Assembly: GCA_002299125.1 (NCBI GenBank)
Contig: DBNU01000163.1
Location: 1 to 19,657 of the forward strand
DNA length: 19,657 nt
From: Proteobacteria bacterium UBA664
Lineage (GTDB): Bacteria > Pseudomonadota > Gammaproteobacteria > UBA7966
Direction: 5' to 3'
Shown: positions 7,351-15,060 of the stretch, one piece after another
Position numbering within the stretch: position 1 is the stretch's first letter
Layout: each line of letters starts with the position of its first letter
The notes under the pieces: model-generated
Database searches by the model: none
What the model saw: the letters and a program-made list of their open reading frames with translations, nothing else
Told to the model about the DNA's origin: nothing
Made by a program: the position numbers and the translations under genes

Positions 7351-8976
7351 TCAGTAGACATCGCGCAGGTACCGTCCGTCGCTCGTCAATCGGTCGAGCC
7401 AGCGGCGTGCACTCGCAGGCTCGAGGCCGCCCGCGTGTTCGGCAATGTGCAGGAGCGCCGCCTGAACATCGCCCGCCATGCGTCTGGCATCACCACAGAC
7501 GTAGAAGCAGGCACCATCTTCGTGCAGCCATTGCCACAGCAACGCGGCCTCCTCGCGCATGCGCTGCTGAACGTAGATCTTCTCCGCCTGGTCGCGCGAG
7601 AAGGCGGTCGAGAGCCTGGAGAGGGTGCCGTCGGCAAGCCATCCTTCGATTTCCTGTCGATAGAGGAAGTCGGTCGCCGCGTGCGGATTGCCGAAGAAGA
7701 GCCAGGACGGCCCGCGCAGCGCCTCGGGGACCCTGGCCCGCGTCTGCAGAAAGCCGCGGAAGGGTGCGATCCCGGTGCCCGGACCCACCATGATGATGGG
7801 TGTCGCGGGATCGGTCGGCAGATGGAAGTGCGCGCTGGGCTGCAGGTAGATCGGGAGTTCCGTGGTACCGGTGATCGCGTCGGCGAGGCAGCCCGTGGCG
7901 ACGCCGTGGCGCACGCGTCCACCACGTTCGTAGCGCACGATGCCCACCGTGAGGTCCACGACCCCGGGTCGCGCATCGGGACTGGATGCGATCGAGTAGA
8001 GCCTAGGCTGCAAGCGGGACAGACTCCCGAGCAAGCGCACCGGATCGGGTCGCAGGCCGGGGCAGCGTTCCAGCACTTCGAGCAGATCGGTGCCTTCCTC
8101 CGGCCCCTCCTCGATCCAGTGCATGAGCAACTCGCGCTCCACGGGATCGGTGGCGAGCGAGCCCAGCAGCTCGAGGCATTCGTCGCTGGGTCGGGTGATG
8201 TCGAGCTGGACAGAGAGCAGATCGAAGGCGGAGGCCTCTGGATCCACGCTGGCCAGGATCGTCTCGGCCGTGAGATCGAGGCGCGCCAGCAACCCTTGCA
8301 CCAGCACCGGATCGTTCCGTGGCAGTACCCCGAGGGCATCGCCGGGGGCATAGGCCGGCGCGTCCGCTGGCAGCTCGAAGGCAACGTGCCGGGTGTCGCG
8401 TTCGCTGCCATTGGCGTGCAGGGGCGTCGCTTCGATGAGCCGGGCAGGCAGCGGATGTTGGCGGGACATGCCCGCCCGCGCGGGCGCGCCGGGCGACGTC
8501 GATGATCGCGACGGCGTGGCGATCTCGTCAGCCCCGGGCACAGGGTCGCGCTCGGCCAGCAGCTCCTTGAGCTTGCGGCGGGTCTCGCGTCCCCCGGGCG
8601 TGCACAACGTGGCGTCCTGCTCGCTGCCGTCGAAGAGGGCGCGGGCGTAGCTCTGGCAGAGATAGCCACACTGGCCACAGTCCTGCTGGCCCATCGCGGC
8701 ATACAGGCGATGGGGCAGGGCGAGGCCCTCCGCGCGCTCCATGCGTGCCGCGAGCGCCAGGGCCGGGTCGTGCCAAGTGGCGGCCACTGTGGCATCGACA
8801 CCGAGGCCAGCGGCGGGAGGTCGGGAGCGATCAAGCGGGGTCTCCAGAGCCTCTGGACCATCGGTAGGCAGGACGGCCATGGCCTCGGGCGAACCGATGA
8901 GGGCGGCGAAGAAGCCGCTGAGCCAGGCGCGCTGCTCGGCGTTGAAAGGAGCGTTCTCGGGCAGGAGCGGTGTCAT
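7351..8976 (-). CDS. CysJ-like FAD/NADPH reductase with N-terminal Fe-S motif, probable electron donor to NirA
   Basis: A 541-residue cytoplasmic flavoprotein. Residues of about 95-130 carry DCGQCGYLCQSYARAL...ATLCTPGG, with Cys at 100, 103, 107 and 125, resembling the small FeS (PF04060-type) cluster motif. The rest is the FAD-binding and NADPH-binding half of sulfite reductase alpha subunit/cytochrome P450 reductase: RLYSIASS at 325-332 (FAD), GVATGCLAD near 358, GPGTGIAPFRGF at 398-409 (NADPH pyrophosphate loop), YVCGDARRMA, and C-terminal RYLRDVY. The FMN/flavodoxin domain of real CysJ is missing; the Fe-S motif sits in its place. The ATG overlaps the nirA stop (ATGA) and has a strong GAGGAGG site 7 nt upstream. 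Coupling to nirA suggests that it passes NAD(P)H electrons to nitrite reductase, but donation to NasA is also possible. The automatic label sulfite reductase alpha would be misleading here. Confidence 0.85.
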   Translation of the reverse strand: MTPLLPENAPFNAEQRAWLSGFFAALIGSPEAMAVLPTDGPEALETPLDRSRPPAAGLGVDATVAATWHDPALALAARMERAEGLALPHRLYAAMGQQDCGQCGYLCQSYARALFDGSEQDATLCTPGGRETRRKLKELLAERDPVPGADEIATPSRSSTSPGAPARAGMSRQHPLPARLIEATPLHANGSERDTRHVAFELPADAPAYAPGDALGVLPRNDPVLVQGLLARLDLTAETILASVDPEASAFDLLSVQLDITRPSDECLELLGSLATDPVERELLMHWIEEGPEEGTDLLEVLERCPGLRPDPVRLLGSLSRLQPRLYSIASSPDARPGVVDLTVGIVRYERGGRVRHGVATGCLADAITGTTELPIYLQPSAHFHLPTDPATPIIMVGPGTGIAPFRGFLQTRARVPEALRGPSWLFFGNPHAATDFLYRQEIEGWLADGTLSRLSTAFSRDQAEKIYVQQRMREEAALLWQWLHEDGACFYVCGDARRMAGDVQAALLHIAEHAGGLEPASARRWLDRLTSDGRYLRDVY

Positions 8977-10817
8977 GCCATAACCTCCTCGACCTGAGCG
9001 ACCGTGGCGGCCGCAAGCAGGGCATCGCCGCCCAGTCGCAGCACACAGTCACGGAAACTGTCGTCTGGTCCGTTGCGGGCCTTGAGGTAACCAACCAGTA
9101 ACTGCGTGATGAGTGCCGGGAGTTCGGCCTCCGGTATCTGCCGGCGCCACACCGAGCCGATGCGTGCCGCGCGCCCGTGGCCACCACCCAGCACTACATC
9201 GAAGCCGGGCAGGTCCTCGTCGGTTTCCGGATCGATAACCCGGCAGGCAATGAGGCCGATGTCGCCGATGTAGTGCTGGGCACAGGAGTGGTGGCAGCCC
9301 GTCACATGGATGTTCACGGGCGAGTCGAGCCGCAGTCCATGCGCCTCGGTGTAGTCGATGATCCGTGCTGCCATGCCCTTGGTATCCGCCGCTGCGAAAC
9401 GACAGCCACGCGAGCCGGTGCAGGCCACCATGCCGGCCCGCACGGGGCCCGCGCGCGTGGGCAGCCCGAGTGACTCCAGCGCTGCGCACAGTGATGCGGT
9501 CTCGCCTTCGGGGACATTCGCGATGAGCAGGCTCTGCCACACGGTGAGCCGGATGTCGCCCTCGCCACGTGGCCCGCCCGCATGGGCGCGTGCGAGTTCC
9601 GCGACAGCACGGAGCTGATCGGATCGCAGTCGTCCCCCCGGTGGCAGGATGCCCACCCAGCACAGCCCGGGCTGGCGCTGGCGGTGTACCCCGACATGCG
9701 CGAGGCGCGTGTGTCCAGTGCCCTGACAGGCAGCGATGGCCGCGGCAGGCGGACGCAACAGGCGGCGACCGAGGCGTTCCTCGATGGCGGCGAGAAAGCG
9801 ATCATGGCCCCAGCGATCGAGCAGGTACTTGAGCCGCGCACGCTTGCGATCACCGCGATCGCCCTCGGCGATGAAGATCTCGAGCGCCGCCGTGGCGACC
9901 GCTACCGCCTCCTGTGGGGCACATACGCATGCGGTCGGTGTGGCCAGGTCGCCATGGCCGGTGATGCCGCCAAACGCAATGCGAAAGCCGATGCCGTCTG
10001 GCAGGGAGGGTTCGCCCAGGATCGCCACCGCGGTGAAGGCGATATCGTTCGTCTCCTCCAGCGTGGCGATGGTGCCGCCGCCGTCGAAGGCGATGTTGAA
10101 CTTCCGCGGCAGGTTGTAGAGGGCGCGCGAGTTGAGTATCGCGTGGTGCATCGCGCGGGCGTAGGGGCGTGTATCGATCAGCTCTGCTGGATCGATGCCG
10201 GCCGTCGCCGATCCAGTGACATTGCGGGCGTTGTCGGCACCGGATCCGCGCGTGATGATGCCGATCTCCTGCAGACGCGTCACGACCTCCACGCCTTCCC
10301 GCGCGCCGATGCCACGGATCTGCAGGTTGGCCCGTGTGGTGATGTCGGCATGCCCTTCGGCGCAGTCCTCGGCAATGGCCGCAATCCCGTCGAGCTGGCT
10401 GGCCGTGAGCAGGCCGTTCGGCAGACGCAGCCGGCACATGAAGGCGTTCTCCGCAGGCGCCACGTGGAAGAGGCCGTGGTACTTGCTGAGGAACACATCG
10501 ATCCCGGTGGGGAAGCGTCCCGCTTGTGCCCGCTGGGTCAGTTCGTCCCAGCGGTCGAGCGGGTGTCGTTCGCGCTTGGCGTGCTCCTCGGGTGTCAGTT
10601 GCCTGCCATTGACCAGCGTACGTGCCTGTGCGGCACGCGCCAGGGCATCCGGGTTGCCTTCCTCCGCAGGAGCAGCCGAGGCCGGACTTCCGCCTGCCGA
10701 CAGCAAGGTTGAGACCACGCCGCCGGCATGCAGTCCGCGCCGCCACTGCGCGATCGTGAGCCCGCTGGTGAAGCCCTCGATGTAGCGCTGTTGCTCGCTG
10801 GTGAATGCCTCGCTCAT
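8973..10817 (-). CDS. nirA: Assimilatory nitrite reductase, siroheme/[4Fe-4S] (NirA type)
   Basis: Catalyses the six-electron reduction of nitrite to ammonium in the cytoplasm. The 614-residue protein has the duplicated nitrite/sulfite reductase architecture: ferredoxin-like half-domains (MCRLRLPNGLLTASQL near 127; QPGLCWVGILPPGGRL near 382) and siroheme domains. The cluster/siroheme cysteines are C466-x5-C472 (CTGSRGC) and C508-x3-C512 (TGCHHSCAQ). ITTRANLQIRGI (about 159-170) is the siroheme-contacting arginine region. The start at 10817 is preferred over in-frame upstream starts, which run into the preceding gene, because GAGGTG lies 7 nt before it. Only 1 nt separates it from the preceding stop (TGA-c-ATG), and its own stop overlaps the next start. 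The N-terminal 100 residues are somewhat extended. No NirD subunit or siroheme-synthesis gene is in the window. Confidence 0.95.
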   Translation of the reverse strand: MSEAFTSEQQRYIEGFTSGLTIAQWRRGLHAGGVVSTLLSAGGSPASAAPAEEGNPDALARAAQARTLVNGRQLTPEEHAKRERHPLDRWDELTQRAQAGRFPTGIDVFLSKYHGLFHVAPAENAFMCRLRLPNGLLTASQLDGIAAIAEDCAEGHADITTRANLQIRGIGAREGVEVVTRLQEIGIITRGSGADNARNVTGSATAGIDPAELIDTRPYARAMHHAILNSRALYNLPRKFNIAFDGGGTIATLEETNDIAFTAVAILGEPSLPDGIGFRIAFGGITGHGDLATPTACVCAPQEAVAVATAALEIFIAEGDRGDRKRARLKYLLDRWGHDRFLAAIEERLGRRLLRPPAAAIAACQGTGHTRLAHVGVHRQRQPGLCWVGILPPGGRLRSDQLRAVAELARAHAGGPRGEGDIRLTVWQSLLIANVPEGETASLCAALESLGLPTRAGPVRAGMVACTGSRGCRFAAADTKGMAARIIDYTEAHGLRLDSPVNIHVTGCHHSCAQHYIGDIGLIACRVIDPETDEDLPGFDVVLGGGHGRAARIGSVWRRQIPEAELPALITQLLVGYLKARNGPDDSFRDCVLRLGGDALLAAATVAQVEEVMA

Positions 10818-10818
10818 G

Positions 10819-12105
10819 TCAGAGCACCTCGGTCTCTTCGATACGCGGTGTCCCGGCCTGGCGGCGCCGGTCGTCGACTGCGACGGTGGGCGCGGCGACG
10901 AATGACTGCCCGAAGGCAAGGTGGGCGCGTAGTTCACCGACCGGGTCACTGCGCTGGATGAGTCCGGCGTACCAGCTCGCGTCGCTGGCATCACCGTAGA
11001 GGACGGCACCGACCAGGCGGTCGTCGCGCACCAGCAGACGGCGATAGAACCCGTCGCCCGAGTCCTCGAGCCGGATCTCCTCATCCTCTGCTGTGGCCTG
11101 AATGCAGCCGGCCGAGTAGAGCGCAACCCCGCTGACCTTCAGGTGGGTCGACTCGCTGGAGCCGCTGTAGTCACCCGGCTGACCGGCGAGGGTGCGCGCG
11201 CAGGACTCCGCCTGTTCGAAGGCCGGGGCGACGAGCCCGTAGCAACGCCCGCGATGTTCGCTGCACTCCCCGATCGCGAAGATGTGCTCATCGGAGGTGC
11301 GCAGCCAGTCATCGACGATGACGCCACGTCCGCAATCGAGACCAGCGGCCTGTGCCAGTCCGATGTTCGGGCGTACGCCGGTGGCGATCACCACCAGATC
11401 CGCCGGGATCCGCTCCCCATCGACAAGCAGGACCTCGCACGCGCGTCCGGAGGCGTCCGCGTGGATCGCCTGCGTGCTGGCACCGAGTCGGAAGCGGATC
11501 CCGCGCGCAGAGAACTGTTCTGCGAGGCGTGCCCCACACCCCGCATCGAGCTGTCGCTCCATCAGATGACTGGCCAGATGCACGACCGTTACCGTGGCAC
11601 CCCGAAGGGCGAGCCCATGTGCGGCCTCGAGCCCGAGCAGACCGCCGCCGATGACGACGGCGGGTGTTCCCGGGGAGGCCGCCGGCAAGAGCGCGTGGAC
11701 GTCGTCGAGGGTACGGAACGCATGAACGCCGCCGGCCTCGCATCCGCTGATCGGCGGCATCACCGGTTGCGATCCACAGGCGAGCACCAGCAGGTCCCAT
11801 GCGATGCTTCTGCCATCCGCGCAGGTCACCCGCCTCGCGATGCGGTCGATGGCCGTCACGCGGGTGCCGAGCACACTTTCCACGCCCTGACCGGGATCAC
11901 CCAGATGCAGGTCATGCAGAGCGGCCTCACCTGCGAGCAGTGAGGAGAGACCGACCCGGTTGTACGGCGCGGATGTCTCCTCGCCGATCATCGTCACGCG
12001 GAAGCGTCCGGGGGCGAGGGCGCTCAGGGTGGAGCAGAAGCGATGTGCCGCCATACCGGCACCCACGACCACTACCCGGGCGCAGAGATCCGAGGGTGAG
12101 TTCAT
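10819..12105 (-). CDS. NAD(P)H/FAD oxidoreductase, NirB N-terminal-like (nitrate reductase electron-transfer subunit)
   Basis: A 428-residue pyridine nucleotide-disulphide oxidoreductase-fold protein. It has the FAD dinucleotide motif VVVVGAGMAAHRF (11-23), the NAD(P)H motif VVIGGGLLGLEAA (150-162), and the second FAD motif DEHIFAIGEC (272-281) after the ATGVRPN signature. The segment PYNRVGLSSLLAGE near 47-60 and the C-terminal LKVSGVALYSAG...FYRRLLV domain are typical of the N-terminal half of NirB and of NasB/NasC-type electron-transfer subunits. No siroheme or BFD domain is present, so it is not itself a nitrite reductase. The likely role is to move electrons from NADH to the BFD cluster at the NasA C-terminus. 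GGGAGG lies 6 nt before the ATG, which overlaps the stop of the ATPase gene (ATGA). The exact electron acceptor is inferred. Confidence 0.88.
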   Translation of the reverse strand: MNSPSDLCARVVVVGAGMAAHRFCSTLSALAPGRFRVTMIGEETSAPYNRVGLSSLLAGEAALHDLHLGDPGQGVESVLGTRVTAIDRIARRVTCADGRSIAWDLLVLACGSQPVMPPISGCEAGGVHAFRTLDDVHALLPAASPGTPAVVIGGGLLGLEAAHGLALRGATVTVVHLASHLMERQLDAGCGARLAEQFSARGIRFRLGASTQAIHADASGRACEVLLVDGERIPADLVVIATGVRPNIGLAQAAGLDCGRGVIVDDWLRTSDEHIFAIGECSEHRGRCYGLVAPAFEQAESCARTLAGQPGDYSGSSESTHLKVSGVALYSAGCIQATAEDEEIRLEDSGDGFYRRLLVRDDRLVGAVLYGDASDASWYAGLIQRSDPVGELRAHLAFGQSFVAAPTVAVDDRRRQAGTPRIEETEVL

Positions 12106-13847
12106 GCATGGCCTCCCGCTTTATCGCATTCCTCGAGGAAGCCGGTGACGGCCTCCCGCAGTGCGTAGTAATCCGGATGGGCGAGCAGTGCGCGACGGGT
12201 GCGTGGACGTGGCAGATCGACCTCGAGGATGCGACCGACGCGCGCATGCGGGCCATTGGTCATCATCACGACCCGATCCGCGAGCAGGATGGATTCATCC
12301 ACATCGTGCGTGACCATGAGCGCAGTGAGCCCAGTGCTGGACCAGACCTCCATGAGGACTTCCTGCAGTTCCCAGCGGGTGAGGGAATCGAGCATGCCGA
12401 AGGGCTCATCGAGCAGAAGCATCTTCGGCTTCAGCGCGCAGGCGCGGGCGATGCCGACGCGTTGCCGCATGCCATTGGAGAGCTCAGCAGCCGGCCGATC
12501 CATGGCCAGGGCGAGCCCCACGCGGGCCAGGTAGTGCTCGGCGATGTCGCGTCGCTCGCGCGCGGACGCATGCGGGTAGACGCTCTCGACACCCAGCAGA
12601 ACGTTGTCGCGCGCCGTGAGCCAGGGCACGAGGCAAGGTGCCTGGAAGACGATGCCGCGATCAGGGCCAGGTCCACAGATCTCGCGGTAGTCGAGTACGA
12701 GTGTGCCCTCACTTGGTGGGGTGAGGCCTGCGAGCATCGAGAGCACGGTGGACTTGCCGCAACCGGAGTGCCCGATGAGGGAGACGAACTCACCCTTCTG
12801 CAGCGTGAGGTCGAAGCCATCCACCACCTTCAAGGGCCCGCCCGGTGCGGGGTAGACCTTCCCCAGGCCCTGCATCTGACAATAGCGCGAGAGGTCCTGA
12901 GGGCGGCGGGCCGACCCATGGGCGGCCCCCACGGGCTGCAGCTCCGGTGCGGTATTGGGATGCACCTCGGGAAGTTCCGGTGGCCTCGTGGCCGCTTGAG
13001 CACGCGAGCGACCGATCTCGAGCAGGCAGGCGGTGATCTCGCGCCGTAGACGCTGGAACTCGGGGTGGTGATTCAGGGCGAGGCGATCACGGGGCCGCTC
13101 GAGCCCGATCTCGAAGGCCGGGGCGAGGGTTGCCGCCGGGCCGATCGTGAGCGGAATGACACGGTCGGCCATATAGATGGCCTCGTCCACGTCATTGGTG
13201 ACGAGGATGACGGTCTTCCGCTCGCGCTGCCATATGTCGAGGATCTCGTCCTGCAGCCGGGTGCGGGTCAGGGCATCGAGTGCCGAGAGCGGCTCGTCGA
13301 GCAAAAGCATGGCGGGGTCCATCGCGAGCGCCCGCGCCACGGCCACGCGCTGTCGCATGCCGCCCGAGAGTTCGCCCGGACGTTTGCCGATCGCCGCGCC
13401 GAGCCCGACCCTCTCGACGTGTTGCCGGATGAGATCGGCCCGTGCGACACGGGTGAGGCCAGGGTTCACGGCATCGATCGCCAGCCCTACGTTCTGTCCC
13501 ACGGTGAGCCAGGGCATCAGCGAGTAGTTCTGGAACACCACGCCGCGATCGGGCCCGGGCCCGTGGAGAGGCTGACCTGCCAACTCGATGGCACCAGAGT
13601 CGGGGTGTTGCAGTCCGGCGATGAGTGAGAGCAGGGTGGACTTGCCACTGCCGGAGTAGCCGACGATGGCCACGAACTCACCATCGCGGACGGTGAGATC
13701 GATGTTGGACAGGATATGCTTGTCGCCGTAGGTCTTGCTCACGCCGCAGAGCGAGAGCTGCGCGGCGGACTCGGCGACCGGCGTCGGCGGCGAGCCGGCG
13801 CAGGCCAGGACGTGAAGGTCGATCCGGAGCTTGGGTGCTGCGCGCAT
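12102..13847 (-). CDS. Nitrate ABC transporter, tandem fused ATPase (NrtC/NrtD-type)
   Basis: A single 581-residue polypeptide with two complete ABC ATPase domains joined by a linker at about 280-325, energising nitrate uptake at the inner membrane. Domain 1: Walker A GYSGSGKST (63-71), signature LSGGM (160-164), Walker B LLLDEP (181-186). Domain 2: Walker A GHSGCGKST (359-367), signature LSNGM (456-460), Walker B LLLDEP (477-482), H-loop VTHD with His514. In domain 1 the H-loop histidine is replaced by asparagine (VTND, Asn218), so its catalytic site may be impaired. It lacks the NrtA-like C-terminal regulatory domain of cyanobacterial NrtC. Gap to nrtB is 10 nt, with the GAGGG ribosome site overlapping the nrtB stop. 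Its end overlaps the FAD-oxidoreductase start. Cyanate/bicarbonate specificity is disfavoured by context. Confidence 0.93.
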   Translation of the reverse strand: MRAAPKLRIDLHVLACAGSPPTPVAESAAQLSLCGVSKTYGDKHILSNIDLTVRDGEFVAIVGYSGSGKSTLLSLIAGLQHPDSGAIELAGQPLHGPGPDRGVVFQNYSLMPWLTVGQNVGLAIDAVNPGLTRVARADLIRQHVERVGLGAAIGKRPGELSGGMRQRVAVARALAMDPAMLLLDEPLSALDALTRTRLQDEILDIWQRERKTVILVTNDVDEAIYMADRVIPLTIGPAATLAPAFEIGLERPRDRLALNHHPEFQRLRREITACLLEIGRSRAQAATRPPELPEVHPNTAPELQPVGAAHGSARRPQDLSRYCQMQGLGKVYPAPGGPLKVVDGFDLTLQKGEFVSLIGHSGCGKSTVLSMLAGLTPPSEGTLVLDYREICGPGPDRGIVFQAPCLVPWLTARDNVLLGVESVYPHASARERRDIAEHYLARVGLALAMDRPAAELSNGMRQRVGIARACALKPKMLLLDEPFGMLDSLTRWELQEVLMEVWSSTGLTALMVTHDVDESILLADRVVMMTNGPHARVGRILEVDLPRPRTRRALLAHPDYYALREAVTGFLEECDKAGGHA

Positions 13848-13857
13848 GTGCTGGCCC

Positions 13858-14865
13858 TCAGCGGCGCTCGCCGTAGGTCACGGCACGTTCGATGGAGAGC
13901 ATCGCGCGGTCGAGCGCGAAGCCGATGATGCCGATGACGAACACAGCGACCATGATCCGCGAGAGAGAGGCGGCGCTGCCGTTCTGGAACTCGTCCCAGA
14001 CGAACTTCCCGAGACCGGGGTTCTGCGCCAGCATCTCGGCGGCGATCAGCACCATCCAGCCGACGCCGAGTGACAGGCGCAGCCCGGTGAAGATGAAAGG
14101 CAGTGCCGAGGGGATGATGATGCGCGTGACGCGCGTGGCCCAGCCGAGACGCAGTACCCGCGCCACGTTCAGGAGATCGTGATCCACCCGGGCCACGCCC
14201 AGGGCCGTGTTGATGATGGCTGGCCAGATGGAGCAGAGCATCACCGTGATCGCCGAGTTGATGAAGCTCTTCGCCAGCATGCCGTCGTTCGTCGTATACA
14301 GGGCACTTACCGTCAGCGTGACTATCGGCAGCCACGCGAGCGGCGAGACCGGCTTGAAGACCTGGATGAGGGGATTGAGCGCTGCGTGCGCCGTCGTGGA
14401 GGTGCCACAGAGCAGGCCAATCGGCACACCGAGGAGGCCCGCCAGAAGGAAGCCGGCAAAGACGGTCTTGAGGCTGGTCAGGATCTGATCGAAGAAGGTG
14501 GGCTTGCCGGTCCAGGCATGGACTTTCACTTCTGCGCTCGGGTCTGCCGCAATCCGGCGCGCGTTACGTTCCTCCTGGCGGGCGTAGAAGGCCGCCGCTT
14601 TTTCCCGCTCATGCAGGTGGGCGGAGATCAAATTGCCGAACTCCTCGGTGACGGCGACCGGACCGGGAAGCGAGCCGAGGCTGGTCTCGATGCTGGCGGC
14701 GACACCGGCCCAGATGAGCAGGAAGACGAGGATGGAGAACAGCGGCACCGTAAGCTGGCTCGCCGTGCGCTGTAGCGAGCGCGCCATGGACGACGCGATG
14801 AGCCCGGCATCGGTGAATCTGGCCATGCGGCCGGGAGCTGCGCTCAGGCTGACGGGCGGTGACAT
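13858..14865 (-). CDS. nrtB: Nitrate ABC transporter permease
   Basis: Inner-membrane channel subunit for nitrate import, 335 residues from the ATG at 14865. That start is preferred because GAGGA lies 7 nt upstream, whereas the in-frame GTG at 14934 has no ribosome site. Six hydrophobic segments are visible: VPLFSILVFLLIWAGV, VFAGFLLAGLLGVPIGLL, PLAWLPIVTLTVSALY, INSAITVMLCSIWPAII, FTGLRLSLGVGWMVLIAAEM and IMVAVFVIGIIGFAL. The coupling loop (LRLGWATRVTRIIIPSALPFIFTGLR followed by AAEMLAQNPGLG) is the standard binding-protein-dependent transport motif. A charged periplasmic insertion (about 75-115, including VHAWTGKPTFFDQ) after the first segment is typical of NrtB-like permeases. It is separated from nrtA by 195 bp occupied largely by REP-like repeats, but by only 10 nt from the ATPase gene. 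Confidence 0.93.
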   Translation of the reverse strand: MSPPVSLSAAPGRMARFTDAGLIASSMARSLQRTASQLTVPLFSILVFLLIWAGVAASIETSLGSLPGPVAVTEEFGNLISAHLHEREKAAAFYARQEERNARRIAADPSAEVKVHAWTGKPTFFDQILTSLKTVFAGFLLAGLLGVPIGLLCGTSTTAHAALNPLIQVFKPVSPLAWLPIVTLTVSALYTTNDGMLAKSFINSAITVMLCSIWPAIINTALGVARVDHDLLNVARVLRLGWATRVTRIIIPSALPFIFTGLRLSLGVGWMVLIAAEMLAQNPGLGKFVWDEFQNGSAASLSRIMVAVFVIGIIGFALDRAMLSIERAVTYGERR

Positions 14866-14944
14866 GGGGGAGTCCTCAAAGACCGGATCAGATATGGCGG
14901 AGCACTGCGTCCTCCCCGCCCCCGACAAGGACACTCGGGTTCAT

Positions 14945-15045
14945 CGTCATTCCCGCGGAGGCGGGAATCCAGTGTCGTTGTGCCGTGGCTGTGGAAGGAC
15001 TGGGTCCCCGCCTGCGCGGGGATGCCGTGTTGTGCGGGGATGACG
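14945..15045. repeat. REP-like bimodule, copy B (nrtA-nrtB gap)
   Basis: Two hairpin modules face each other. The first is ATTCCCGC-GGAG-GCGGGAAT at 14949-14968 (8-bp stem). The second is TCCCCGC-CTGC-GCGGGGA at 15005-15022 (7-bp stem), and a half module ends at 15045. The outer ends CGTCATTCCCGC (14945-14956) and GCGGGGATGACG (15034-15045) are inverted repeats matching at 11 of 12 positions. The right half closely matches copy A at 7290-7335. This fits a REP/BIME-like or small MITE-like element lying between two cistrons. Confidence 0.78.
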
Positions 15046-15060
15046 TATTCAGAGTTCATC

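Noticed and set aside
8973..11126. A 717-codon version of nirA
   Set aside because: The extra 103 codons are out-of-frame sequence of the FAD oxidoreductase gene. The ATG at 10817 has a good ribosome site and a family-like N-terminus.
14866..14934. GTG start adding 23 codons to nrtB
   Set aside because: There is no ribosome site, and the added residues are unlike permease N-termini. The ATG at 14865 has GAGGA at proper spacing.
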